Counted from the stretch's first letter, positions 16,011-24,545 are shown. The stretch: DNA of 64,000 bases from an uncultured Pseudomonadota bacterium (GCA_903834835.1 CAILKO010000043.1:39787-103786); one strand, 5' to 3'. Program-made: numbers and translations. The notes: generated by a model not told the origin, from the letters alone.

Positions 16011-17273
16011 TCATGGTGCCGCCCCGGTGGCGGGCAGGTGCAACTGCCCGAGCAGCATGGCGCGGAGGACACGGCCAGCGGATTCGAGGTCGCGGTCGTT
16101 GTGGATCTCCAGAATGGGCACGTCGGCTGGAGCTTCGAATGTCCCCCGTGCGAGCCGCCCCTCGATTTCCGCAGCCGTTTCACGGCCTCTCGCCGCGAGG
16201 CGCTCGGTCAGTACCGTGGCGGGCGCAGTCACATGGACGAGTTCGAGTCCGGGGAAGGTGCGCATCGCCTCGGGCAGGTGCTCGCGGGAGCCATTGACGA
16301 CGACGGTCAGGCCGCGGTTCAGCCAGGCATGCACCTCCTTGCCGATGCCGTAGCCGTGCCCGTTGGCCTGCCAGGCAAGCGAAAACCGGCCCTCATTCCG
16401 CAGTTGATCGAACGCCGCCGCGTCCACAGTGTGGTGCGGTTCGCCGTTCGGGCCGGGCTCGCGTGTGATCGTACGTCGCGCAAACTCGACCGGCGCGCCC
16501 GCCGGGAGGTTCAGTTTGACCCATCGGATCAGGCTGTCCTTGCCGGCGCCCGAAGGTCCGACGAGGTAGACCAGCCGTCCGCGGCGCGCGAAAGGCGCGC
16601 GATGCATCAATTCAAAGGGCGCTCCCGGCGCCGGCTCTCTGAAAACGCAAATGGAGTCGAACTCCGGGGGCTCGGCGGGAAGCAGACGCCTCGCCGCATC
16701 AAGCAGCGCGTCGACCTCCTTCTGGGTGCATCGAGCGAGCGCGCCGGTGAGTGTCAGGTGGAAGCGATACTGATCCATGACATAGGGATAGCCCCAGGTG
16801 TCCAGCAAAGCCTCCTGCCGTTCAGTCAGCCCGGCCTGCCGCCTGCGCTGAATTTCCTGAACGGAAGATGCAGCGCGTAGCGGATCGAAGCTGCGTACGC
16901 ATTCCACGGCGATTCCGTCGACCCTAGGATCGCCGTGCACGGGAACGAGCGCGATGAAATCTGCGAGACGCCTGGGTTCGAATGCGGGCAGTCTGAATGG
17001 CGCCATCCGGGAGCAGAGCTGCTCCAGTTCGGAGATCAGCGTGCCGGCTACTGCATCCGAGCGCAGCCGGAACGGCGCCTTCAGCGTCGCATGGAACCCG
17101 TAGCGCGCCGGTTCGGCGACGATCTCCGTGTATCGCGAGGCGGTCACACCGGGGACAGCCTCGAGGGCGTGCCGCTCGCCGGTGATCGCGCAACGTCCCA
17201 ACCATCGCTGTGCGAACCGGTTCCACGGGCTCTCGGCGCGTGGCGCGAAATACAGCGCATAACGCGGACTCAT
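16011..17273 (-). CDS. phnN: fusion of a DUF1045 2H-phosphoesterase and PhnN ribose 1,5-bisphosphate kinase
   Basis: A 420-residue protein joining two phosphonate-pathway activities. Residues 1-225 match the DUF1045/TIGR03223 family found beside C-P lyase genes, with both 2H motifs present: YGFHATLKAPF (H61-x-T63) and YRFHLTLTG (about H171-x-T173). Residues ~230-415 are PhnN, an ATP-dependent kinase that makes PRPP from ribose 1,5-bisphosphate, with P-loop VGPSGAGKDSL (~236-246) and a typical lid (ARGRETAAEIEGRLAR). No phnP gene is visible in the window, so the N-domain may open 5-phosphoribosyl 1,2-cyclic phosphate. That step is inference. It overlaps phnF by 4 bp. Confidence 0.88.
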   Translation of the reverse strand: MSPRYALYFAPRAESPWNRFAQRWLGRCAITGERHALEAVPGVTASRYTEIVAEPARYGFHATLKAPFRLRSDAVAGTLISELEQLCSRMAPFRLPAFEPRRLADFIALVPVHGDPRVDGIAVECVRSFDPLRAASSVQEIQRRRQAGLTERQEALLDTWGYPYVMDQYRFHLTLTGALARCTQKEVDALLDAARRLLPAEPPEFDSICVFREPAPGAPFELMHRAPFARRGRLVYLVGPSGAGKDSLIRWVKLNLPAGAPVEFARRTITREPGPNGEPHHTVDAAAFDQLRNEGRFSLAWQANGHGYGIGKEVHAWLNRGLTVVVNGSREHLPEAMRTFPGLELVHVTAPATVLTERLAARGRETAAEIEGRLARGTFEAPADVPILEIHNDRDLESAGRVLRAMLLGQLHLPATGAAP

Positions 17274-18046
17274 CGGCCGGGCTCGACGACGAGCTGGACG
17301 CGGTCCGCGCAGAATTGCGTGCGGCCGTACTCGATCGGAACACCGTAAGGGTCAACGTTGACGGATTCGACAACGAGCACAGGTCGCGTCGCCGGTACAG
17401 AGAGTTGCTGGCGGGCGGCTTCGTCGGGGAGAACCGCCGAGATGACGCTGCGCTCGCGTTCGTAGTCCGGAATGCCGAGCTCGGCGAATGCGGCGCTCAG
17501 AGATCCGAGTTGCCGGAAGCGCTCGATGATGTCGCGAAATCGCATCGCTGGAAACCAGTGCTCTGCAAGGCTGATCGGCCGCCCATTGACCTCGCCCACG
17601 CTGAGCGCGTAGATCACCCGGCTGCCCGGCGCGCTGCGCAGGCGCTTCGCCACCAGGCGGGACGCTCTCTCGGTGCGCGATTCGACCAGGCGATGGCGTC
17701 CTGATTCTCCGGCAGCGGACACGTTCGCGTTGAAGCGCGTCCTACGCCCGAGCGTGTATTCGAGCGCAAAGTCCGCGACAAAGGTTCCGACTCCGTGCTC
17801 GACCCGCAGCAGCCCTTTCGCCGCAAGGCTGCCTATCGCCTGTCGCACGGTGTGGCGATTCACGCCGAAACGCTCCGCCAGCATATGTTCCGAGTGCAGG
17901 CGCTCCCCGGGATTGAACCGGCGCTTCTCGATGTCCCGCGCAAGCGTGCGTTCGATGCGTGCCCAGATCGGCTGGCCGGTGCCGCCGGCGCGCTTTCCCT
18001 GCATTGCGGTTTCTGTCACGAAATGTTCATGCAGCGAAGCTAGCAT
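17270..18046 (-). CDS. phnF: PhnF-type GntR/UTRA transcriptional repressor of phosphonate genes
   Basis: A 258-residue regulator. Residues ~25-90 form a GntR winged helix (LHSEHMLAERFGVNRHTVRQAI, then GLLRVEHGVGTFV). Residues ~100-255 form a UTRA effector domain (RPISLAEHWFPA and RPVLVVESVNVDPYGVPIEYG). The ATG at 18046 gives a normal N-terminus; upstream in-frame sequence is not GntR-like. It is divergent from phnG and sits 6 bp from a perfect operator-like palindrome, so self-repression is likely. It is first in a two-gene unit with the DUF1045-PhnN fusion. Confidence 0.9.
   Translation of the reverse strand: MLASLHEHFVTETAMQGKRAGGTGQPIWARIERTLARDIEKRRFNPGERLHSEHMLAERFGVNRHTVRQAIGSLAAKGLLRVEHGVGTFVADFALEYTLGRRTRFNANVSAAGESGRHRLVESRTERASRLVAKRLRSAPGSRVIYALSVGEVNGRPISLAEHWFPAMRFRDIIERFRQLGSLSAAFAELGIPDYERERSVISAVLPDEAARQQLSVPATRPVLVVESVNVDPYGVPIEYGRTQFCADRVQLVVEPGR
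18013..18046 (+). promoter_or_regulatory. Pho-type promoter of the phnG operon
   Basis: CTGTCAC-gaaa and TGTTCAT-gcag (7-mers 18013-18019 and 18024-18030), then 6 nt (CGAAGC), then TAGCAT at 18041-18046 as the -10. The first unit is perfect and the second partial. The predicted start of transcription falls at about 18053, on the PhnF operator. Confidence 0.5.
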
Positions 18047-18052
18047 GCCGTC

Positions 18053-18066
18053 GTTGTCTAGACAAC
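18053..18066. promoter_or_regulatory. PhnF-type operator between phnF and phnG
   Basis: Perfect 14-bp palindrome GTTGTCTAGACAAC. It has the TCTAGA-centred form expected of GntR/UTRA PhnF operators and lies between the divergent phnF and phnG starts, covering the predicted phnG transcription start. A purine-rich ribosome site (GGAAGG, 18069-18074) follows. Confidence 0.8.
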
Positions 18067-18078
18067 GTGGAAGGTCGC

Positions 18079-18558
18079 ATGACCGTGTTGCAGGATTCTT
18101 ACAGTCGCTCAACGGATGGCGATGAGCGCGAGCGCGCGCGGTGCCTGGGGCTGCTTGCGCGGGCGCCAGCCGAGCTGCTCGAGGCATGGGCCGCGGGTCT
18201 GGGCGCGACGGAGTTCGAATGGCTGCGGCAGCCCGAGCAGGGCCTCGTGATGGTTCAGGCGCGCGCGGGCGGGACCGGGGAGCGCTTCAATTTCGGCGAG
18301 ATGACTGTCACGCGATGCGTCCTCAGGCTGCGCAGTGGTCGAACCGGGGTCGCCTATGTGCAAGGTCGGTCGAAACGGCGGGCGGAGCTCGCCGCGCTCG
18401 CGGACGCGATGCTCCAGGATCCCGAGCTGGCCGAGGCTGTCAGGAACGGCCTGATCGCGCCGGTGGCGGCGCACCTCGCGTCGGAGTCGGAGCGCAGCGC
18501 CCGGAAGGCGCAGGCGACGAAGGTCGAGTTCTTCACGCTTGCTCATGAGGACGACTGA
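18079..18558 (+). CDS. phnG: C-P lyase complex subunit PhnG
   Basis: A 159-residue core subunit of the PhnGHIJ carbon-phosphorus lyase complex, which attaches alkylphosphonates to ATP ribose and then breaks the C-P bond. Segments such as RCLGLLARAP, FNFGEMTVTRCVLRL and YVQGRSKRRAELAALADAM are typical, and the length matches the ~150-residue family. The ATG at 18079 is preceded by GGAAGG at a 4-nt spacing; the frame is open further upstream only through phnF antisense sequence. It is first gene of the phnGHIJ-GNAT-KLM run. Confidence 0.93.
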   Translation: MTVLQDSYSRSTDGDERERARCLGLLARAPAELLEAWAAGLGATEFEWLRQPEQGLVMVQARAGGTGERFNFGEMTVTRCVLRLRSGRTGVAYVQGRSKRRAELAALADAMLQDPELAEAVRNGLIAPVAAHLASESERSARKAQATKVEFFTLAHEDD

Positions 18559-18559
18559 A

Positions 18560-19165
18560 ATGTCGCTCGATCTGGACAGCATCGGGGCGGGCTTCAGGCT
18601 GCCCGCGCTCGCCAGCCAGCAGGTGTTCCGCCAGGCGCTGGATGCGATGGCGCATCCCGGCAGGATCATCGAGGTGCCATGCGAGGCCGATCTGCCCGAT
18701 GGCGTGGCGCCTGCGGCGGGGGCGCTGCTGCTTTCCTTGCTCGACACGGATACGTCCCTCTGGCTTTCCGCCGGCCTCGAGCACGCGAGCGACTATTTCC
18801 GCTTCCACACGGGCTGCACGTCGGCACGATCGCCATCGGAGGGGAGCTTTCTGCTCGCGGATTCGGCGCAGGCCTTGCCGCGGCTGGAAACGCTGGCCCA
18901 GGGCAGCGCGGAGTACCCGGACCGGTCGGCGAGCGTCATCCTGCAGGTGTCTCACCTGCAGTCCCGTGCCGGCCACGCCTGCGGCTGGCGACTCGCCGGG
19001 CCGGGCGTACTGCATGAACTGTGGCTCGAGGTCGACGGGCCGGGCGCGGACTTCCTTGAGCAATGGGCCTGCAACGCTGCCAGATTCCCGCGCGGTGTCG
19101 ATGTGTTCCTGGTTTGTGGACGGCAGATGGTCGGGCTGCCGCGCACCACTAGGCTCGGGGGCTGA
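18560..19165 (+). CDS. phnH: C-P lyase complex subunit PhnH
   Basis: A 201-residue subunit of the C-P lyase core complex. Typical PhnH features are QQVFRQALDAMAHPGRI near the N-terminus, DTDTSLWLSA and VDVFLVCGRQMVGLPRTTR at the C-terminus. It starts one base after the phnG stop, at the ATG at 18560. PhnH is required for C-P bond cleavage and has no independent catalytic motif. Confidence 0.93.
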   Translation: MSLDLDSIGAGFRLPALASQQVFRQALDAMAHPGRIIEVPCEADLPDGVAPAAGALLLSLLDTDTSLWLSAGLEHASDYFRFHTGCTSARSPSEGSFLLADSAQALPRLETLAQGSAEYPDRSASVILQVSHLQSRAGHACGWRLAGPGVLHELWLEVDGPGADFLEQWACNAARFPRGVDVFLVCGRQMVGLPRTTRLGG

Positions 19166-19166
19166 G

Positions 19167-20249
19167 ATGTACGTTGCAGCGAAGGGTGGCGAACGCGCCA
19201 TAGTCAACTCCTACCGGCTGCTGGCCGAACGCCGGCGCGGCGACCCGGCTGTTCCGGAACTTGAAGTCAGGCAGATCAGGGAACAGCTGCGACTGGCGGT
19301 GGACCGGGTCATGACGGAAGGATCCCTGTACGACCGCGATCTGGCCGCCCTGGCGATCAAGCAGGCGGGCGGCGACCTGGTCGAGGCGATATTTCTGGTC
19401 AGGGCGTACCGGGCGACGCTGCCCCGCTTCGGCCACACCCAGCCGATCGAAACGAGAGCGATGCGTATCGATCGCCGGATCTCCGCCGCCTTCAAGGACA
19501 TCCCCGGAGGGCAGATCCTGGGACCGACCTACGACTACACCCAGCGGCTGATCGACTTTACGCTTGCAGCCGGAGGATCGCCGGCGCAGGCGATCGAGGG
19601 CATCGCGCCACCGGGCGAGACGCCGGATGTTGCGGGCATTCTGGGCACCGAAGGTCTGCTCGAGCCGCAGACGCCGGCGACGGGCGACCCTCAGCCCATG
19701 GACCTGACGCGGGAACCGATCGAGTTCCCCGCAGCACGACCGGAGCGCCTGCAGAATCTCGCGCGCGCCGATGAAGGCTTCCTGCTGGCGATGGGCTATT
19801 CAACCCAGCGGGGGTACTCGCACAGCCATCCTTTCGCCGGAGAGATCCGCTACGGACGCGTCGAACTCGAATTCGTTCCGGAGGAACTCGGCTTTCCGGT
19901 TGTCATCGGGGAGGTCGAGGTCACCGAATGCCAGATGATCAACCAGTTCGCAGGGTCGGCCACCCAGCCGCCGGAATTCACCCGAGGCTACGGGCTGGCT
20001 TTCGGTCACTCCGAGCGCAAGGCCATGGCGATGGCGCTGTGCGATCGCGCCCTGCGCGCCAGGGAGCTCGGGGAGGACGCCCGATCGCCCGCGCAGGATG
20101 AGGAGTTCATGCTCTCGCATTCTGACTCGCTGGAAGCTTCGGGCTTCGTTCAGCATCTGAAACTCCCGCACTACGTGGACTTTCAGGCAGAGCTCGAACT
20201 CATCAGGAAGTTGCGCGCCGCAGCCGCCATCACGGAATCCGGGGCATGA
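19167..20249 (+). CDS. phnI: C-P lyase complex subunit PhnI
   Basis: A 360-residue subunit with nucleosidase activity in the C-P lyase complex; it displaces adenine from ATP as the phosphonate is attached to ribose. It begins MYVAAKGGERAI and contains GFLLAMGYSTQRGYSHSHPFAGEIRYG-like PhnI sequence and the FAGSATQPPEFTRGYGLAFG segment. The start is 1 bp after the phnH stop (TGAG then ATG). The end overlaps phnJ by 4 bp. An open frame from 18642 extends this frame upstream but is only phnH read in another frame. Confidence 0.93.
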   Translation: MYVAAKGGERAIVNSYRLLAERRRGDPAVPELEVRQIREQLRLAVDRVMTEGSLYDRDLAALAIKQAGGDLVEAIFLVRAYRATLPRFGHTQPIETRAMRIDRRISAAFKDIPGGQILGPTYDYTQRLIDFTLAAGGSPAQAIEGIAPPGETPDVAGILGTEGLLEPQTPATGDPQPMDLTREPIEFPAARPERLQNLARADEGFLLAMGYSTQRGYSHSHPFAGEIRYGRVELEFVPEELGFPVVIGEVEVTECQMINQFAGSATQPPEFTRGYGLAFGHSERKAMAMALCDRALRARELGEDARSPAQDEEFMLSHSDSLEASGFVQHLKLPHYVDFQAELELIRKLRAAAAITESGA

Positions 20250-21187
20250 CGATACGGAACGAAGATCTGATGACGCAGGCGCAGGATGTGCCGCCGTCCG
20301 CCGCCGCCGGGCGCGGCGAGGGACCCGCGCCCGGCGATGGCTACAACTTTGCCTACCTGGACGAGCGTACCAAGCGGATGATCCGCAGGGCCATACTGAA
20401 GGCCGTGGCCATACCCGGGTACCAGGTTCCATTCGGTTCCCGCGAGATGCCGCTTCCCTATGGCTGGGGGACCGGCGGCATACAGGTAACCGCCTCGGTG
20501 ATCGGTCCCGCCGACGTGCTGAAAGTGATCGATCAGGGGTCGGACGACACCGTCAACGCGGTGAACATCAGGCGGTTTTTCCACCGGACCACGGGTGTTC
20601 GCACGACGGAGCGCACGGGTGAGGCCACATTGATCCAGACGCGGCACCGGATTCCGGAAACGCCGCTCGCGGAAGGTCAGATCATCGTCTATCAGGTTCC
20701 GGTTCCGGAACCGATGCAGCGGCTGGAACCGCGCGAGGCGGAAACCCGGAAGATGCACGCGCTCGGCGAATACGGGCTCATGCATGTCCGGCTCTACGAG
20801 GACATCGCGCGCTACGGTCATGTGTCGACGGCCTACGACTACCCCGTCATGGTCAACGACCGCTACCTGATGTCGCCCTCTCCGATTCCGAAATTCGACA
20901 ATCCGAAGATGCACATGAATCCGGCGCTGCAGCTCTTCGGTGCGGGGCGCGAGAAGCGGATCTACGCAGTGCCGCCGTATACGAAGGTTGAAAGTCTCAG
21001 TTTCGAAGACCACCCGTTCGAGCCCCAGCGCTGGAGCGACCCGTGCGCGATCTGCGGCGCTCGCGACAGTTTCCTGGATGAAATTCTCATGGATGACACA
21101 GGTTCCCGGATGTTTGTCTGTTCCGATAGCGACTACTGCGCCGACCGGCGCGAAATGAAACCGGCAGAAACCGGAGGCCAGGAATGA
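20246..21187 (+). CDS. phnJ: alpha-D-ribose 1-methylphosphonate 5-phosphate C-P lyase PhnJ
   Basis: The 313-residue radical-SAM enzyme that breaks the C-P bond, releasing methane from methylphosphonate-type substrates and leaving ribose 1,2-cyclic phosphate 5-phosphate. Four cysteines sit at 267, 270, 292 and 298. Their spacing of 3, 22 and 6 equals that of the cluster and catalytic cysteines of E. coli PhnJ. The glycine-radical region IPGYQVPFGSREMPLPYGWGTGG is intact. There is a ~30-residue N-terminal extension compared with E. coli. It overlaps phnI and the GNAT gene by 4 bp each. Confidence 0.95.
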   Translation: MTIRNEDLMTQAQDVPPSAAAGRGEGPAPGDGYNFAYLDERTKRMIRRAILKAVAIPGYQVPFGSREMPLPYGWGTGGIQVTASVIGPADVLKVIDQGSDDTVNAVNIRRFFHRTTGVRTTERTGEATLIQTRHRIPETPLAEGQIIVYQVPVPEPMQRLEPREAETRKMHALGEYGLMHVRLYEDIARYGHVSTAYDYPVMVNDRYLMSPSPIPKFDNPKMHMNPALQLFGAGREKRIYAVPPYTKVESLSFEDHPFEPQRWSDPCAICGARDSFLDEILMDDTGSRMFVCSDSDYCADRREMKPAETGGQE

Positions 21188-21651
21188 ATGCGCCCGACCC
21201 CGTCGTTCCCGAAATGAAGGTAGTCGTCCGTGAAGCCTGGCCCGAGGACCTGCCCGTGGTGTTGTCGCTCTACGCCGGGATGGATGGCGGGTCGCATGTT
21301 CCTGTCGACGAGGCGGAGGCGATCTTCGACCAGATGCGGGCCTATCCGGACTTTCGTCTGTACGTCGCCGAGGTTGAGGGCAGGGTGGTGGGGACGTTTA
21401 CGCTGCTCGTCATCCGGATCATCAATCACATGGGCGCGAACTCCGCGCTCGTGGAGTCGGTCGTTGTCGACGAGTCTCTACGAGGACGCGGCATCGGACG
21501 CATCATGATGCAGTTCGCGCGCGAGCGCTGCCGGGAACGCGGGTGCTACAAGATGGCGCTGTCGTCGAATCTCGTGCGCGAACGGGCACATGCCTTCTAC
21601 GAGGGGCTGGGCTTCGAGCGTCACGGCTACAGCTTCAGGGTCGAGCCGTGA
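21184..21651 (+). CDS. GNAT-family N-acetyltransferase inside the phn operon
   Basis: A 155-residue acetyltransferase with the acetyl-CoA motif (ESVVVDESLRGRGIGRIMM) and the C-terminal AHAFYEGLGFERHGYSF. It sits between phnJ and phnK, overlapping both by 4 bp. E. coli PhnO, a GNAT from the phn operon, acetylates aminoalkylphosphonates, so a similar protective or preparative role is plausible. Orthology to PhnO cannot be settled by eye, and the position between J and K differs from E. coli. Confidence 0.8.
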   Translation: MNAPDPVVPEMKVVVREAWPEDLPVVLSLYAGMDGGSHVPVDEAEAIFDQMRAYPDFRLYVAEVEGRVVGTFTLLVIRIINHMGANSALVESVVVDESLRGRGIGRIMMQFARERCRERGCYKMALSSNLVRERAHAFYEGLGFERHGYSFRVEP

Positions 21652-22439
21652 GTGCGGATTTCGACCGGGACGCGCCCTTGCTGCGGGTGCGTTCTGTCGC
21701 CAAGGACTACGGGAGCATCGCCGCTGTCCGGGAGGCCAGCTTCAATCTCTGGCCCGCCGAGGTGCTTGCGATCGTAGGCGAGTCGGGATCCGGAAAATCC
21801 ACGCTGCTCGACTGTGTTTCGGGGCGCTTGAAGCCGGACACCGGCACCGTCGAATTCATGACGCGCCACCAGGGCATGGCGGACATCCATGCGATGTCGG
21901 AGGCATCGCGCCGCATGCTGGCGCGAACCGACTGGGGCTACGTGCACCAGCATGCGGAATCCGGTCTGCGCATGGGCGTTTCGGCCGGCGCAAACATCGG
22001 CGAGCGTCTGATGGCGCTCGGCGAGCGGCACTACGGCGATCTGCGCGCGCAGGCCGCAGACTGGATGGCGCGTGTCGAGCTTGACGAGGCGCGGATGGAC
22101 GATGCGCCGCGCAGCTACTCGGGCGGTATGCGACAGCGTCTGCAGATTGCACGCAACCTGGTCACCAGGCCTCGGCTCGTGTTCATGGACGAGCCGACTT
22201 CGGGTCTGGATGTGTCGGTTCAGGCCAGGCTTCTGGACCTGCTCCGGTCGCTGACGCACGCGCTCGGGCTCGCAGCGATCGTCGTGACCCATGATCTGGC
22301 TGTTGCGCGGCTGCTGTCGCACAGGATGCTGGTCATGCAGCGCGGGCGGATCGTCGAAGAGGGCCTTACGGATCAGGTGCTCGATGATCCGCAGCACGCG
22401 TACACGCAGCTGCTGGTGTCCTCGGTGCTTCAGCCATGA
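21648..22439 (+). CDS. phnK: C-P lyase accessory ATP-binding protein PhnK
   Basis: A 263-residue ABC-type ATPase that docks on the PhnGHIJ core rather than on a membrane transporter. P-loop GESGSGKST, signature YSGGMRQRLQIARNL, Walker B LVFMDEPTSGLD and switch His in VVTHDLAVARLL are all intact. The GTG at 21648 overlaps the GNAT stop (GTGA) and is the only start that fits the family N-terminus (LLRVRSVAKDYG). It ends in a 4-bp overlap with phnL. Confidence 0.92.
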   Translation: MSADFDRDAPLLRVRSVAKDYGSIAAVREASFNLWPAEVLAIVGESGSGKSTLLDCVSGRLKPDTGTVEFMTRHQGMADIHAMSEASRRMLARTDWGYVHQHAESGLRMGVSAGANIGERLMALGERHYGDLRAQAADWMARVELDEARMDDAPRSYSGGMRQRLQIARNLVTRPRLVFMDEPTSGLDVSVQARLLDLLRSLTHALGLAAIVVTHDLAVARLLSHRMLVMQRGRIVEEGLTDQVLDDPQHAYTQLLVSSVLQP

Positions 22440-23173
22440 ATCCGACGGCACCGCTGCTGCGGGTTACCGAGCTCTCGAAGACGTTCATGCTTCACCAGCA
22501 GGGCGGCGCGCATCTGAATGTGCTGGAAGGCGTTTCCCTCGAGGTTCGCCCCGGGGAATGCGTCGTGCTGCACGGTCCCTCCGGTGCGGGCAAGAGCAGT
22601 CTGCTCAAGTGCATATACGGGAACTACCGCGCCACCCGCGGGTCGATACTGCTGCGTCACCTGGACGAAGAGCACGACATCGCCTATGCGGCGCCGCGCA
22701 CGATCCTTCGCATGCGCGAGCACGTGGTGGGGTACGTCAGTCAGTTCCTGCGTGCGGTGCCGCGTGTTCCCACGCTTGACGTGGTCGCCGAGCCCTTGAT
22801 CGGCGGGCACGCGCGTGCGTCCGAGGCTGCGATGGAGGCCCGCTACCGTGCCGAGCAGCTTCTTCTGAGACTCCGGATTCCGATGCGGCTCTGGAATGTG
22901 CCGCCCGCCACGTTTTCCGGCGGCGAGCAGCAGCGGGTGAACATTGCGCGCGGGTTCATGCGCATGAAGCCGCTGCTGCTGCTGGACGAACCGACCGCCT
23001 CGCTGGACGAGGACAGCCGGAGCACGGTGATCGAAATGATCAACGAGGCGCGCGATTCAGGCGCCGCGATCGTCGGGATATTCCACGATGCGCGTGCGCG
23101 CAACGAGGTGGCGACACGGGTCGTCGAGATGAACGAACTCGGAGCGGCGCGTGCCGCACAGGATACCGAATGA
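22436..23173 (+). CDS. phnL: C-P lyase accessory ATP-binding protein PhnL
   Basis: A 245-residue ABC-type ATPase essential for C-P lyase action, associated with phosphonate attachment to ATP. P-loop GPSGAGKSS, signature FSGGEQQRVNIARG, Walker B LLLLDEPTASLD and His in IFHDARARNEV are present. QFLRAVPRVPTLDVVAEPL is typical of PhnL. It overlaps phnK and phnM by 4 bp on each side, which indicates tight translational coupling. Confidence 0.92.
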   Translation: MNPTAPLLRVTELSKTFMLHQQGGAHLNVLEGVSLEVRPGECVVLHGPSGAGKSSLLKCIYGNYRATRGSILLRHLDEEHDIAYAAPRTILRMREHVVGYVSQFLRAVPRVPTLDVVAEPLIGGHARASEAAMEARYRAEQLLLRLRIPMRLWNVPPATFSGGEQQRVNIARGFMRMKPLLLLDEPTASLDEDSRSTVIEMINEARDSGAAIVGIFHDARARNEVATRVVEMNELGAARAAQDTE

Positions 23174-24345
23174 CTGAAACGATACTGCGCAATGCCCGCA
23201 TCGTCCTGCAGGACGAGGTGGTCCTGGGATCTGCAAAGATTGTCGACGGGCGCATCGAATCGGTGGACCCCGGCGCCTGCTCGGTAGCCTCCGCGCTCGA
23301 TCTGGAGGGCGACTACCTGCTGCCCGGTCTGGTGGAAATCCACACCGACAACCTGGAACGGCATCTGATGCCGCGACCGAAGACCCGGTGGCCCGAGTTG
23401 CCCGCTTTGCTGGGCCACGACGCGGAGGTCGCCTCGGCGGGCATCACCACCGTCTACGATGCGCTGGGCGTCGGTGATCTGGATGCCGAGGCGATGCGAG
23501 GTCAGCCGCTCGGGCCGATCATCGCCGCGCTGGATGAGGCGAGTGCGCGGGGCCTGCTCCGGATCGACCACCGGCTGCATGTTCGTGCGGAACTCCCGGC
23601 GCCCAATACGAGCGGGCTGTTTGCCCCGCTGGAGGATCATCCGCTGGTCGGGTTGATCTCGCTGATGGACCACACGCCGGGACAGCGTCAGTGGGAGGAT
23701 GCGGAACACGCTCGCGTGTATTACTGCGGCAAGAAGGGCTGGTCGCCGGAAAAGTTCGAGCGCGCGGTGCGAGACTGGCGCGAACTTCAGGCGGAATATG
23801 CCGTACCGCAGCGCCGATTCTTTGTCGAGCACGCCGCGCGCAAGGGAATCCCGCTCGCGAGTCATGACGACACCGTCGTCGCGCACGTCGAAGCCGCCCT
23901 TGCGGAAGGGGTCGTCATTTCCGAATTCCCGACGCGCGAAATCGCCGCCAGGGCAGCGCGCGACAGCGGCATGAGTATCGTGATGGGGGCGCCGAACGTG
24001 GTCAGGGGAGGGTCCCATTCGGGCAATGTGTCCGCTCTGGATCTTGCGCGATCGGGATTGCTCGATGCGCTCTCATCCGACTATATCCCGGCGAGCCTGA
24101 TGCTCGCGTGCTTCAGGCTCGTTTCCGAAGCTGACTTTGCGCTGCCCGCTGCTGTCGCTGTCGTGAGCAGGAACCCTGCCCGCGCGCTCGGTCTCGATGA
24201 CAGGGGGGAACTCGCACCCGGCAAGCGCGCGGACCTCGTCCACGTCCACCTTTCACCGCCGCCGACATCGGCAGCAGCTGGAACAGCAGCATCGATGCAT
24301 CCGGCCGTGCGCTCGGTATGGAGCGCGGGCAGGCGAGTCGTCTGA
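23170..24345 (+). CDS. phnM: alpha-D-ribose 1-methylphosphonate 5-triphosphate diphosphatase PhnM
   Basis: A 391-residue amidohydrolase-fold enzyme that removes pyrophosphate from the ribose-triphosphate phosphonate, giving the PhnJ substrate. Metal-site motifs are EIHTDNLERH near residues 57-66, SLMDHTPGQRQ, SHDDT and the C-terminal SSDYIP. The length matches the family (~380). It is the last gene of the first phn transcription unit; a 200-bp gap with its own Pho box separates it from phnC. Confidence 0.94.
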   Translation: MTETILRNARIVLQDEVVLGSAKIVDGRIESVDPGACSVASALDLEGDYLLPGLVEIHTDNLERHLMPRPKTRWPELPALLGHDAEVASAGITTVYDALGVGDLDAEAMRGQPLGPIIAALDEASARGLLRIDHRLHVRAELPAPNTSGLFAPLEDHPLVGLISLMDHTPGQRQWEDAEHARVYYCGKKGWSPEKFERAVRDWRELQAEYAVPQRRFFVEHAARKGIPLASHDDTVVAHVEAALAEGVVISEFPTREIAARAARDSGMSIVMGAPNVVRGGSHSGNVSALDLARSGLLDALSSDYIPASLMLACFRLVSEADFALPAAVAVVSRNPARALGLDDRGELAPGKRADLVHVHLSPPPTSAAAGTAASMHPAVRSVWSAGRRVV

Positions 24346-24380
24346 ATTCTGCCTCACGGCCGGTTGCCGGATTCACGGGC

Positions 24381-24425
24381 CTGCAACAGTTCAGTCATCT
24401 GTCTGTCACCGGAGGTTCCTACACT
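24381..24425 (+). promoter_or_regulatory. three-unit Pho box and -10 of the phnCDE operon
   Basis: CTGCAAC-agtt, CAGTCAT-ctgt, CTGTCAC-cgga (7-mers at 24381, 24392 and 24403), then 6 nt (GGTTCC), then TACACT at 24420-24425. The two central units are close to the classical Pho consensus. The leader to phnC would be about 113 nt and contains a short inverted repeat, GTGGC-N6-GCCAC (24461-24476), of unknown meaning. Confidence 0.75.
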
Positions 24426-24545
24426 GGTCGCTGAACGCAGGGATCACGGCCGCATGCACGGTGGCACATGCGCCACGGCATCGAATTCGTGACGTTCAAC
24501 CCGACAAGCCGGCGGGACACAAGCCCGGAACGACACAGGGGACGT

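Noticed and set aside
18642..19166. N-terminal extension of phnI to 18642
   Set aside because: This stretch is phnH read in another frame; phnI family sequence begins at 19167.
24461..24476. GTGGC-N6-GCCAC in the phnC leader as a riboswitch or attenuator
   Set aside because: Only a 5-bp stem and no following T-run; too weak to call.
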